From Vibrio rhodolitus (GTDB taxonomy: Bacteria > Pseudomonadota > Gammaproteobacteria > Enterobacterales > Vibrionaceae): a stretch of DNA of 64,000 bases. A program made the position numbers and the translations under genes. The DNA is taken from the NCBI RefSeq assembly GCF_003350325.1, contig NZ_QLYZ01000003.1, positions 124,882 to 188,881 of the forward strand, in the 5' to 3' direction. Of the stretch, positions 45,521 through 53,523 are shown piece after piece. Below the pieces are notes generated by a model. The model made no database searches, was not told the origin of the DNA, and saw only the letters and a program-made list of their open reading frames with translations. The first letter of the stretch is position 1; each line of letters begins with the position of its first letter.

Positions 45521-45958
45521 ATGATATACGCTATTCCTAGTCGCAACGCTGAAGTTGCCAATCATTTCTCTCGCTCTCCGCAAGTGCTGATCGTTGATGA
45601 TGAGCGCAATACCCATCAACTTATTACCTTAGTGGAAACCCCATCGCAATGTGGTAAGAAAAAACAGTGGATGGAAATTCTCGATACCTACCAAGTTGAT
45701 GCGGTAGTCGTCCGAGCGATTGGTAAAAAAATGCTGCAACGCCTGTTTGACCGGCAGCTAACCGTACTAGTGTCTCCGGCTAAAATGCCTGTGCAAGAAC
45801 TCGACTTTGCCAATTTAGAGCAAGTGAAAAGCTTGGAATATGGCAGAGAGCCACGTAAACAAAGTGGGTGTTGTGGCAGCAAGCCTGCAGCTAAGCCATC
45901 GCTATTGGCTCGATTAGCACCGGCGAATTTTGCCAAGATCACTAGGATCGGCAAATGA
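45521..45958 (+). CDS. NifX/NafY-like (dinitrogenase iron-molybdenum cofactor) family protein
   Basis: 145 residues from ATG 45521 (GTG 45515 adds two). Start IYAIPSRNAEVANHFSRSPQ and the later MLQRLFDRQLTVLV fit the NifX/NafY fold of FeMo-cofactor-type proteins. A Cys-rich stretch (QSGCCGSKPAA) near residue 120 is added. Such proteins are widespread outside nitrogen fixers and may handle Fe-S or metal cofactors. The stop overlaps the nqrM-like start. Confidence 0.8.
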   Translation: MIYAIPSRNAEVANHFSRSPQVLIVDDERNTHQLITLVETPSQCGKKKQWMEILDTYQVDAVVVRAIGKKMLQRLFDRQLTVLVSPAKMPVQELDFANLEQVKSLEYGREPRKQSGCCGSKPAAKPSLLARLAPANFAKITRIGK

Positions 45959-46149
45959 CGCTAATACTGACTGTGCTGGCTTTTGTGGCGATCATTGCTT
46001 TGATGGCGATTGGCGTGATGTTCTCGCGTAAGCCAATCGCGGGTAGTTGCGGAGGGTTGGCTTCAATTGATATTGAACGTGAGTGCAATTGCGAAGAGGT
46101 GTGTGCGGAACACAAAGTGCTGTATCAAATTCAAGAGCCGTCTAAATAG
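45955..46149 (+). CDS. nqrM: NqrM-like Na+-NQR maturation protein, paralog
   Basis: 64 residues, ATGA-overlapping the NifX-like gene. One membrane helix (LILTVLAFVAIIALMAIGVMF), then the NqrM signature RKPIAGSCGGLASIDIE with Cys residues, and CNCEEVC. NqrM is needed for iron insertion into Na+-NQR. In most Vibrio it sits by nqrF and apbE; here it is with a NifX-like gene, so this is probably a second copy with perhaps another client. Confidence 0.85.
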   Translation: MTLILTVLAFVAIIALMAIGVMFSRKPIAGSCGGLASIDIERECNCEEVCAEHKVLYQIQEPSK

Positions 46150-46183
46150 CAGCGAGATCTGGCATCTGCTGTTTATTAGTAAG

Positions 46184-46459
46184 TTATTTGCTCAGTACCA
46201 GCGCATGACCATTGACTAAGCAATGTGCCACTTTGTTTCTTGCTCGCTTAACAATATTACCAAAGGTTTGGCGAGATACCTGCATCTGGGCTGCGGCGTC
46301 GAGTTGGCTCAATCCTTCCTGATCCGCCAGTCGCAGCGCTTCCAACTCCTCTGGTAGCAGCTCAACTTGCTCTAAGTCAGTCATCGGAACCCCGTTTGGC
46401 TTAAAACATGAGTAAGGAGCGCGAGTGCAGATTTCGCGATGGATTTTAGGTCGAGCCAT
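46184..46459 (-). CDS. UPF0251 (DUF134) family HTH-like protein
   Basis: 91 residues, AGGAAA ribosome site. The start MARPKIHREICTRAPYSCFKPNG is the UPF0251 signature with Cys residues, followed by a sigma-like HTH (LPEELEALRLADQEGLSQLDAAAQMQVSRQTFGNIVKRAR). UPF0251 proteins often accompany NifX-like proteins, as here, and are thought to be regulators. Only 26 bp from the divergent thioesterase gene. Confidence 0.88.
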   Translation of the reverse strand: MARPKIHREICTRAPYSCFKPNGVPMTDLEQVELLPEELEALRLADQEGLSQLDAAAQMQVSRQTFGNIVKRARNKVAHCLVNGHALVLSK

Positions 46460-46485
46460 AACTATTTCCTAAAGGCTAGTACGCC

Positions 46486-46896
46486 ATGAAGCCAATATTT
46501 CCTCACAATCACGCGGATTGCGTGGTTTGCCAACAGCCATTTTTTGCTGATAACACCCTTCAGTTCACAACCGTTGAACCCGGTGTGGTCAGAGCTGAGA
46601 TTGTAACAACAGATAGGGTGCAAGGCTACGCTGGCATTATGCAAGGCGGCTTAATCACTGCCTTACATGACAGTGCGATGCTGCATTGCTTGTTTAGCAT
46701 GGGTATTACCGCGATGACTGCCAAATTAGAAACTCGATTTCATCAACCAGTTCCGGTTGGTGTCAGTATTGTGGTGGAGGCGACGTGGCTCGCCACCAAG
46801 CGCAACTTACATCAACTGAGCAGTCAAATCAGTGTTGAAGGGCAGCTTTGCTCGAGAGCTAAAAGTCAGTTTTTATCGCTACCTGACACCAATTAA
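46486..46896 (+). CDS. PaaI-type hotdog thioesterase
   Basis: 136 residues. The hotdog core has GIMQGGLITALHDSAMLHCLFSMG (catalytic-type GxxQGG with HD), and ETRFHQPVPVGVSIVVEA. It hydrolyses an acyl-CoA; substrate unknown. Several Cys residues at the N-terminus (CVVCQQ) are unusual for the family and may be a metal site. Confidence 0.85.
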   Translation: MKPIFPHNHADCVVCQQPFFADNTLQFTTVEPGVVRAEIVTTDRVQGYAGIMQGGLITALHDSAMLHCLFSMGITAMTAKLETRFHQPVPVGVSIVVEATWLATKRNLHQLSSQISVEGQLCSRAKSQFLSLPDTN

Positions 46897-47000
46897 CTTC
46901 CCCGTTTTCCTGTGAGCTTTCCGTGTTAGCATAGCCATATCATTTTGTAATCAGTACAGCAGAATAGCGCGCAGCTAATCAATACAGGGAGAGCAGTCAC

Positions 47001-47684
47001 GTGTCTCAACAGTACAAGTTATCCGGAGTCTATACGGGGAAAGTTGCCGAGCGTTTTGGTATGACAACCGCGATAGACAAATCACCAATCACGGGCGAGA
47101 TCTATTTGTCGGCGACCGGTTTGGAAGGCGACGAATGCGCCGAGACGAAATTTCATGGTGGTGTAGAGCGTGCGTTGCATCAATATCCTGCCGAGCACTA
47201 TCAATATTGGGCGAGCAAATACCGCAGTGAGCATACGTGGCAGGCGCCAGGTATGGGCGAAAACATCAGTACTTTGGGTATGTCTGAAGCCGATGTTTGT
47301 ATTGGCGATCGCTACCAGTGGGGGGAGGCGATTATTGAAGTGAGCCAGCCGCGTTCACCTTGCATGAAGTTAAGCCAGCGCTGGGGCGTTGAGAATTTCT
47401 CTGTGGATATGCAAGATGTGAGTCGCTGTGGCTGGTTATATCGCGTGATACAGCCTGGTGTGGTGAGTGTTGATGCGCCGCTAGTATTGATTGAACGAGT
47501 GGCGAATCCGCTCTCTATCTTAGCGGTGTGTGAGCGCTATTTTGGTGCCCCTTTGAATCCAGAAGGTCTTGAGCAGCTTAAAGCGCAGGAAAGGCTTTCA
47601 AAGAGTTGGCGTGACAAAGTGCTGCAGCGCATTGCCACCGGTGAAGTTGAGAACTGGAATTTCCGTTTACTCGGTCACGCTTAA
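47001..47684 (+). CDS. yiiM: MOSC domain protein, YiiM-like
   Basis: 227 residues, GTG start at 47001. Aligns by eye over its length with E. coli YiiM: VYTGKV, GLEGDECAETKFHGGVERALHQYP, MGENIST, SQPRSPCMKLSQR (molybdenum cofactor Cys), and KSWRDKVLQRIATGEVENW. YiiM reduces N-hydroxylated bases such as 6-hydroxylaminopurine. Monocistronic. Confidence 0.92.
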   Translation: MSQQYKLSGVYTGKVAERFGMTTAIDKSPITGEIYLSATGLEGDECAETKFHGGVERALHQYPAEHYQYWASKYRSEHTWQAPGMGENISTLGMSEADVCIGDRYQWGEAIIEVSQPRSPCMKLSQRWGVENFSVDMQDVSRCGWLYRVIQPGVVSVDAPLVLIERVANPLSILAVCERYFGAPLNPEGLEQLKAQERLSKSWRDKVLQRIATGEVENWNFRLLGHA

Positions 47685-47773
47685 TGGTGAAAAGAGCCTA
47701 ATGAAAAAAACGTGTTGACCCGTCTATCAGTCGAGGGTTGAAGATGCCGCCTGAACCACAAAGAGGCAAGAAT

Positions 47774-48283
47774 ATGTTAACGGTCACTCAACTGGCGAGA
47801 GAGTGCGGGATTTCGCGCACCACGATTTTGTACTACGAAAAAGAGCAGTTATTGCTGCCTACATTGCGCAGTGAAAATGGCTATCGCTGGTATGGCGACA
47901 AAGAGATTGCACGGTTAAAAGCCATCTCCTCTTATCGCTCTTATGGCTTGCCGTTAGCCAGTATTCGCACTTTGTTGGACAAACAGGGGCAATCTCAAGC
48001 GACTATCTTGAAACATCACTTTGAAGAGTTAGAGCGAGAGATCCAAACATTACGCGCGCAGCAAAGCGCGATTGTTGCCCTGCTGCAAGAACCAAATGTA
48101 AGAGAGGACAAGAGCGTGAATAAACAACGTTGGGTCGAAATTATGCAAGCAGCTGGTTTTACCGAAGCAGACATGGTGAAGTGGCACCAGAAGTTTGAAG
48201 AGATGGAGCCACAGGAGCATCAGAAGTTTCTTGAATCTTTAGCTATTGATGCTGATGAGATAGCGCAGATCCGTAAGATGTAG
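47774..48283 (+). CDS. MerR family transcriptional regulator
   Basis: 169 residues from ATG 47774 (AGAGGC site). N-terminal MerR HTH LTVTQLARECGISRTTILYYEKEQLL, then coiled coil (about 75-115) and a C-terminal extension without the Cys sites of metal sensors. Probably senses a small molecule or acts as a global-type regulator (TipA-like part absent). Confidence 0.9.
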   Translation: MLTVTQLARECGISRTTILYYEKEQLLLPTLRSENGYRWYGDKEIARLKAISSYRSYGLPLASIRTLLDKQGQSQATILKHHFEELEREIQTLRAQQSAIVALLQEPNVREDKSVNKQRWVEIMQAAGFTEADMVKWHQKFEEMEPQEHQKFLESLAIDADEIAQIRKM

Positions 48284-48297
48284 GTATCAGCCAAATC

Positions 48298-48330
48298 AAA
48301 GCCAGTTGAGTGACTGGCTTTTTGTATTTT
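48298..48330 (+). terminator. Rho-independent terminator
   Basis: AAAGCCAGT (48298-48306) and ACTGGCTTT (48313-48321) followed by TTGTATTTTT. Confidence 0.85.
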
Positions 48331-48350
48331 TGGTGCTGACTTATTGGTGG

Positions 48351-49373
48351 CTATTTCTGCTCAGTACTTTTCTGTTGAGTGCTATCACGTTGAGCCAACG
48401 AGTATGGCACAAAACTGATGTGGTTTTTGGCGATGGTTTGGGTCTTTTCAATCAAGCCGTGCAGCAGCTCCGCAGCCATGCGCCCAGACTCGTGAAAGTC
48501 ATACACTAATGAGGTGATCTTCGGGTTGTAGTAAGCCGACATTGCCCCGCCGCCCACGCCACACACACTGATGTCTTGCGGTACGCGATAGCCATTTTCT
48601 AACAGGTAGTTAATCGCGCCGATTGCCATTTTATCATTCACCGCAAAGATGCTATCTGGCTTAGTTTGGCTATTGGTGAAAATGGTTTCGCACGCCTTAT
48701 AACCACTCTCTACTGAGAAGTCACCAATGCTCATCCACTCAGGCTTTGCTTGCATGCCGTGTGCCGCGAGTGATTCTAAGTAACCTTGTTTACGCTTTTG
48801 ACCCACCGAGATATCCAGCTCAGACACACCAATAAACGCGATGCGCTGGTGGTTAAGCGCAACCAAATGCGCCATCATATCTTTTGCCGCTGAGATCTCA
48901 TCAAATAGCACGCTTGGTGAGCCATCGGTGGCGGTTTGTCCCATCACAACTAAAGGCACGCGCAGTTTCTTAATTTTGGTTTCGTGCTCAGGGGTGATAG
49001 TGGTCGCGATCAAGATGATGCCGTCCACCTGTTTTTCGGCGAACAGATCCAAAAACTCAATTTCTTTATCTACAGAGTGGTTGGTGTTGCCTAGGATGAT
49101 GGAATAACCTTTGTCGGCATAGTATTGGTCAATACCGGCAATGTTTTCACCTGAAGAGGTCGCATTGATTTTTGGCAAGATCACGCCGATGGTTTGGCTG
49201 CGTTTAGAGTGCAGAGCTTTGGCAAGCGCGTTAGGTCGGTAGCCCGTTTCATCGAGCACTTTTTGAATACGCTTACGCGCTTCTTCACCGACATAACCAG
49301 AATTGTTAATGACCCGGGACACGCTAGAGATAGAAGATTCTGCTAATTGCGCGATTTCTTTGATGGTTGGCAT
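48351..49373 (-). CDS. scrR: LacI-family sucrose operon repressor
   Basis: 340 residues from ATG 49373 (MPTIKEIAQ; longer starts precede the HTH). HTH TIKEIAQLAESSISSVSRVINNSGYVG, then periplasmic-binding-protein-like sensor domain (about 60-330). Third gene of scrA-scrB-scrR; two near-palindromic operators lie before scrA. Probably represses without sucrose or fructose and is inactivated by it. Confidence 0.88.
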   Translation of the reverse strand: MPTIKEIAQLAESSISSVSRVINNSGYVGEEARKRIQKVLDETGYRPNALAKALHSKRSQTIGVILPKINATSSGENIAGIDQYYADKGYSIILGNTNHSVDKEIEFLDLFAEKQVDGIILIATTITPEHETKIKKLRVPLVVMGQTATDGSPSVLFDEISAAKDMMAHLVALNHQRIAFIGVSELDISVGQKRKQGYLESLAAHGMQAKPEWMSIGDFSVESGYKACETIFTNSQTKPDSIFAVNDKMAIGAINYLLENGYRVPQDISVCGVGGGAMSAYYNPKITSLVYDFHESGRMAAELLHGLIEKTQTIAKNHISFVPYSLAQRDSTQQKSTEQK

Positions 49374-49405
49374 GTCCCGTGTCCTTTTCTTTAGGGCGGT
49401 GTTCC

Positions 49406-50848
49406 CTAGTAGTCGTATCGAATAAGATCCTTGATTATACACGACTTAGTCGATGTCACAGTGGTGTTTGATGCCGCCTGAGCAGGAAATACGCGACCGG
49501 AGAAGACTTCTTCGCCATTGTTGACGAAAATTTCCAGAATCGAACGGTCAAAGAAGATCTGTAGCTCTAAGCTGTCGCGAGTACTCAATAGACATTCACG
49601 GCTGCCATCTTGGTGAAGAGCATGACTGCGGTCGACTTTGAGTACCCCAGTTGCGCTATCGAAGCTGATTTCAACAAAGTGCTCACCCACTTCAGCTAAA
49701 CGTAGCGCTAACACGCCGTCAATTTGCTCAGCCTTGAGTGCGAGCTCGAAGCAGTTTTCGCTGCTAAAGCTCAGCGATTGTTCTGTGTTGAGGCTTTGTT
49801 CAGCCCACTGCTGTTGGCTACGGCGCAATTGTTTGTGCTCTTCCACCGGACGCTGCTGAACTTTGCCATCGACTAGGTGCAAAGAGCGAACGAGCGATAA
49901 GGCGTGAATCCAGTTATGTTCCACCGTTGGTTGATCATCTTCATCGGGGATGCCTAGCCATGCACTTAGCAAGCGACGACCATCATCGGCAAGGGTCGTT
50001 TGCGGTGCATAGAATTCAAAGCCGCGATCAAGTGGCAGGAACTCACCATGGGTGTATTGAGTGGTTGCATAATCTAACTGACCGACAAAGTAACCGTTGT
50101 TATGACGGTTATGGAAATTCATCCCTTGCGGCTGGATGCCTTGTGGGCAGCCAATTAAGACATCTTGACCATCAAGGGCAAACAGATCTGGGCACTCAAA
50201 CATGTAGCCAAACTCAGTCAGTCCATTGATGCCATCACCAGCGATGGGCGCCAGATATTGCCACTGCTTTGCATCGTCAGAAGAGTAAAGCAGCACTTGT
50301 CCGGTCAGTTGTTCTGTTTGCGCGCCCAATACGCAGTACCAGCGCTCGTTATGTTGCCAGATCTTTGGATCGCGAAAGTGCGCGGTGAAGCCTTGTGGTT
50401 GCCCATCAATCACAGGACCAAGCTTTTCGTAGCTCTCTAGCTTGCTATTGCTCGGTTTTGCCAAGCATTGAGTTGATATGCGTTGGTTGGCTTCATCTTT
50501 GAGGTTGCCAGTGTAGAACAGGTGCAGCTCATCATTAAGTACAAAAGCACTACCTGAGTAACACCCATTTTTGTCGTAGCTGGCATCTGGTGCAAGTGCG
50601 GTTGGTTTTAGTTCCCATTGAATAAGATCGTCACTGGTGCAGTGTGCCCAGAATTTAGAACCGTGCTGGCAAGCGAAAGGGTGCCATTGATAAAACAGGT
50701 GGTATTGACCATCAAACTGAATAAAGCCATTTGGGTCGTTTAGCAGCCCTGCCGGCGGCGTGATGTGAAACTTTGGACGCCAATGGTCATTGGTTGCTGT
50801 GGTCGCGCTTGCTAAAACTGCATTCGCTTGATTTAGTAGTGTATTCAT
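49406..50848 (-). CDS. scrB: Sucrose-6-phosphate hydrolase (GH32)
   Basis: 480 residues. GH32 motifs: LLNDPNGF (nucleophile Asp in the NDPNG block), FRDPKIW (transition-state Asp) and FECPDLF (acid/base Glu). It cleaves sucrose-6-phosphate, made by the EIIBC below, into glucose-6-phosphate and fructose. C-terminal beta-sandwich domain is present. No signal peptide, so cytosolic. Confidence 0.93.
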   Translation of the reverse strand: MNTLLNQANAVLASATTATNDHWRPKFHITPPAGLLNDPNGFIQFDGQYHLFYQWHPFACQHGSKFWAHCTSDDLIQWELKPTALAPDASYDKNGCYSGSAFVLNDELHLFYTGNLKDEANQRISTQCLAKPSNSKLESYEKLGPVIDGQPQGFTAHFRDPKIWQHNERWYCVLGAQTEQLTGQVLLYSSDDAKQWQYLAPIAGDGINGLTEFGYMFECPDLFALDGQDVLIGCPQGIQPQGMNFHNRHNNGYFVGQLDYATTQYTHGEFLPLDRGFEFYAPQTTLADDGRRLLSAWLGIPDEDDQPTVEHNWIHALSLVRSLHLVDGKVQQRPVEEHKQLRRSQQQWAEQSLNTEQSLSFSSENCFELALKAEQIDGVLALRLAEVGEHFVEISFDSATGVLKVDRSHALHQDGSRECLLSTRDSLELQIFFDRSILEIFVNNGEEVFSGRVFPAQAASNTTVTSTKSCIIKDLIRYDY

Positions 50849-50859
50849 ATAAGTAAAGA

Positions 50860-50877
50860 GAGCCCATTGCTGGGCTC
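50860..50877 (-). other. Intercistronic hairpin between scrA and scrB
   Basis: GAGCCCA-TTGC-TGGGCTC, a perfect 7-bp stem just before scrB, which may adjust relative expression or protect the scrA mRNA. Confidence 0.6.
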
Positions 50878-50886
50878 CCTTGATAG

Positions 50887-52230
50887 TTAAGCTTTTGAAG
50901 TTTTGAGCAGAATTTTGGTTGCGATCATTGCTGAGCCCATACCGATAACAATCATGGCGATGTACATCATCAAGCCGTTACCAAGGTAAGCAGGGATAGC
51001 TGGCAAGTACGTCACACCCATTACTGAAGGCGCGATGTGCATCATGGTTGCGAATGCACCAGCGATAGCACCGCCAATCATGCCTGATGCAAATACCTTG
51101 CTGTTAGTCAGCGTGATACCAAATAGCAATGGCTCAGTGATACCGAAGAAACATGGTGCGATTGATGAGTAGTTAAGCGCTTTCTGTTCTTTGTCTTTTA
51201 GTGACATGGTGTAAGCAATGGCAGCACCTGCTTGACCTGCCATTGAAGCAGTGATCAACGCGTTAAGTGGGTTTACTTTCAATGTTGATAGGAAGTTTAG
51301 CTCTACCACCATTAGGCTGTGATGTAGACCCGTTACCGTCAGAACTTGTTGGAATGCACCAAAGATAGCGCCACCGATACCAAATGGTAGGTTCACAATC
51401 GTTTCAGAAGAGACCATTACGCCGTGTTCAACCACGTTGAAGATAGGACCAATGATCAAAAGACCCGCCAACATACCGATAGTGATGGTCAAAAATGGCG
51501 TGAATACCAGTGCCACTACCGATGGCATCCAAGACTTGATCCAACGCTCTAGGCTTGCACCAAAGATACCGACGATAAGAGCAGGAATGATGGTGCCTTG
51601 GAAGCCTTGTACTTGGAAGATACCCAGTGACAATCTCTCTGCATCACCTGATGCAACCGCCCATGCGTTTGGCAGCATTGGCGCGATCAACATAAGACCT
51701 AGCACCATACCGACCACTGGCGTGCCGCCAAAACGCTGGAAAGCAGACCATACAACAAGAGCAGGCAAGAAGATAAATACTGTGTCTGTTACAACTTGCG
51801 TCATAGTCAGAACATCAGGTGAGAAAGTAACGCCCAGTTGTTGTACAAAGCCGCGCAGACCCATGAACAGACCCGTTGCAACCAGTACTGGAATTAGCGG
51901 GATGAAGACGTCAGCCAGTGCGCGCAGTGCCTTTTGGAACGGGCTCATATTTTCATACGCTGCACCTTTGGTGCTTTCTAGCTCACCATCAACCAGTTTG
52001 GTCATTTCACCGTGAACGGCGTTCACTAGACCCGTGCCTAAGATCACTTGGTGCTGACCCGATTGCAGGAAGTAACCTGCTACTTTAGCGGTCTTTTTGA
52101 TCGCATCTGCGTCAACTTTAGCGTCATCTTTCACCACTACGCGTAAACGAGTCGCGCAATGCTCAAGCGCTCGGATGTTCTCTTTTCCACCCAAAGCATT
52201 GAGTAAACTCACTGCAATTTTGTTGTTCAT
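50887..52230 (-). CDS. scrA: PTS sucrose-specific EIIBC component
   Basis: 447 residues. EIIB domain at the N-terminus with the active Cys in ALEHCATRLRVVVKDD (about residue 25), then EIIC with about ten membrane helices (110-440). No EIIA domain, so phosphate comes from a glucose-type EIIA (Crr) elsewhere. Imports and phosphorylates sucrose. First gene of the operon; two ScrR-type operators precede it. Confidence 0.93.
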   Translation of the reverse strand: MNNKIAVSLLNALGGKENIRALEHCATRLRVVVKDDAKVDADAIKKTAKVAGYFLQSGQHQVILGTGLVNAVHGEMTKLVDGELESTKGAAYENMSPFQKALRALADVFIPLIPVLVATGLFMGLRGFVQQLGVTFSPDVLTMTQVVTDTVFIFLPALVVWSAFQRFGGTPVVGMVLGLMLIAPMLPNAWAVASGDAERLSLGIFQVQGFQGTIIPALIVGIFGASLERWIKSWMPSVVALVFTPFLTITIGMLAGLLIIGPIFNVVEHGVMVSSETIVNLPFGIGGAIFGAFQQVLTVTGLHHSLMVVELNFLSTLKVNPLNALITASMAGQAGAAIAYTMSLKDKEQKALNYSSIAPCFFGITEPLLFGITLTNSKVFASGMIGGAIAGAFATMMHIAPSVMGVTYLPAIPAYLGNGLMMYIAMIVIGMGSAMIATKILLKTSKA

Positions 52231-52249
52231 CTGTTCTACCCTTAATGTG

Positions 52250-52263
52250 TGAAAAGGTTTTCA
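52250..52263. promoter_or_regulatory. ScrR-type operator 1
   Basis: TGAAAAGGTTTTCA: TGAAAA/TTTTCA arms typical of LacI-family ScrR sites, 20 bp before scrA. Confidence 0.75.
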
Positions 52264-52273
52264 TGTTTTAATG

Positions 52274-52287
52274 TGGTAAGGTTTTCA
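52274..52287. promoter_or_regulatory. ScrR-type operator 2
   Basis: TGGTAAGGTTTTCA: same spacing, right arm identical, left arm TGGTAA; 24 bp from operator 1 in the scrA promoter. Confidence 0.65.
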
Positions 52288-52460
52288 CATCATCAAAATT
52301 TCATCAAGTTGGATCTAAATTTGATCATCAATAATATGGTTTACATCACATTCTTAAGCTGAATGAGCGAGTGAAGATCATTGGGTGTAAGTATAGTCTT
52401 ATACACCCGTTTTCTTATGCTGAGGTTGAAGTTGGTAGGTTTAGGCAAAGAGTGCCAAGG

Positions 52461-52847
52461 TCACTTTTGGTACAGCTCCAGCGGTAAGCCGTCGGGATCT
52501 TTGAAAAAGGTGAATGCTTTGCCGGTGAACTCATCTATGCGAATCGGTTCTACTTCAACACCGTGCTGCGTTAAATATTGCGCGCTTTGTTCAACGGACT
52601 CAACCACAAAAGCTAAGTGGCGTAAGCCTTGCGCTTCGGGGTTGCTTGGGCGCGCTGGTGGATTGGGAAATGAAAATAGTTCAAGTTGATTCCCGTTTGG
52701 CAGCGCTAAATCCAGCTTGTACGAGTCGCGCGCTTGGCGGTAGTTCTCTGCGATGATCTCAAGACCCAGCAACTCAACATAGAAGTGCTTTGATTTTAAG
52801 TAGTCTGAGCAGATGATGGCAACGTGATGAATGGCTTCCAGTTTCAA
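52461..52847 (-). CDS. yaeR: VOC family protein, YaeR-like
   Basis: 128 residues with TTG start at 52847, chosen for the TAAGGA site eight bases upstream and for alignment with E. coli YaeR (129 residues). Characteristic stretches: HHVAIICSDY, YRQARDSYKLDLAL, RPSNPEAQGLRHLAFVVES and FTFFKDPDGLPLELYQK. Glyoxalase-like metal-binding fold; the reaction is unknown. Confidence 0.9.
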   Translation of the reverse strand: MKLEAIHHVAIICSDYLKSKHFYVELLGLEIIAENYRQARDSYKLDLALPNGNQLELFSFPNPPARPSNPEAQGLRHLAFVVESVEQSAQYLTQHGVEVEPIRIDEFTGKAFTFFKDPDGLPLELYQK

Positions 52848-53009
52848 GATATCAATCCTTAGTGGTGAATAGAGAATAAGAGTAACCATAATCGCCCGCG
52901 CTCACTAGCCATTATTTTGCTTTTCAGTGTCGCAAATCAGACTCGTTGTGGCAGCTAAAAAGCACGCAGTGGCGCAATATAAAATTAAGCGAGTGAATGG
53001 GGGAACAGC

Positions 53010-53396
53010 ATGAAACTGAAATACACTATTTTGTATGTTGAAAACGTACAGGCGACGTTAGAGTTTTATCGAGCAGCATTTGGCTTTGATATTGAATTTT
53101 TGCACCCAAGCGGCGACTACGGTGCGCTTAATACCGGCGAAACTACGCTTTCGTTTAGCTCGCTAGAGCTGATGAGCCAGCTGGGTAAAGGTGCGGTAAA
53201 ACCGAATCCGAATGCGCCGACATTTGAAATTGCCTTTGAAACTGAGCAAGTTGCGCAGCAGCTTAGTCAGGCGTTAAAAGCTGGTGCAACGTTAGTTCAA
53301 GACGTTGAAGAGATGCCGTGGGGGCAGACCACTGCGTATGTCAGCGATCTTAATGGCTATTTGGTTGAAATCTGCTCACCGGTGCAAGTTCAGTAG
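53010..53396 (+). CDS. VOC family (glyoxalase/dioxygenase superfamily) protein
   Basis: 128 residues with GGGGGAA ribosome site. Two beta-alpha-beta-beta-beta modules; MKLKYTILYVENVQATLEFYRAAFGF and YVSDLNGYLVEICSP are typical. Metal-dependent isomerase, dioxygenase or resistance activity cannot be fixed. Confidence 0.85.
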   Translation: MKLKYTILYVENVQATLEFYRAAFGFDIEFLHPSGDYGALNTGETTLSFSSLELMSQLGKGAVKPNPNAPTFEIAFETEQVAQQLSQALKAGATLVQDVEEMPWGQTTAYVSDLNGYLVEICSPVQVQ

Positions 53397-53435
53397 TTTG
53401 GAGCATGCACCAACTATCAGCGAGAGATGTAAAAA

Positions 53436-53475
53436 AGCCTCTTAACGAAAGGGGGAGGTTGGTTAAGAGGCTGTG
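53436..53475. terminator. Hairpin between converging genes
   Basis: An 11-bp stem AGCCTCTTAAC (53436-53446) and GTTAAGAGGCT (53462-53472) with a 15-base loop; A-run before, so T-tail for the minus strand. Confidence 0.7.
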
Positions 53476-53523
53476 CGATATACCAATCAACGTTAATGTG
53501 CGCAGGAAGCACCGTTGTTTGGG

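Noticed and set aside
49374..49442. Longer ScrR start at 49442
   Set aside because: It would add a non-conserved basic stretch before the HTH; MPTIKEIAQ is the normal LacI-family start.
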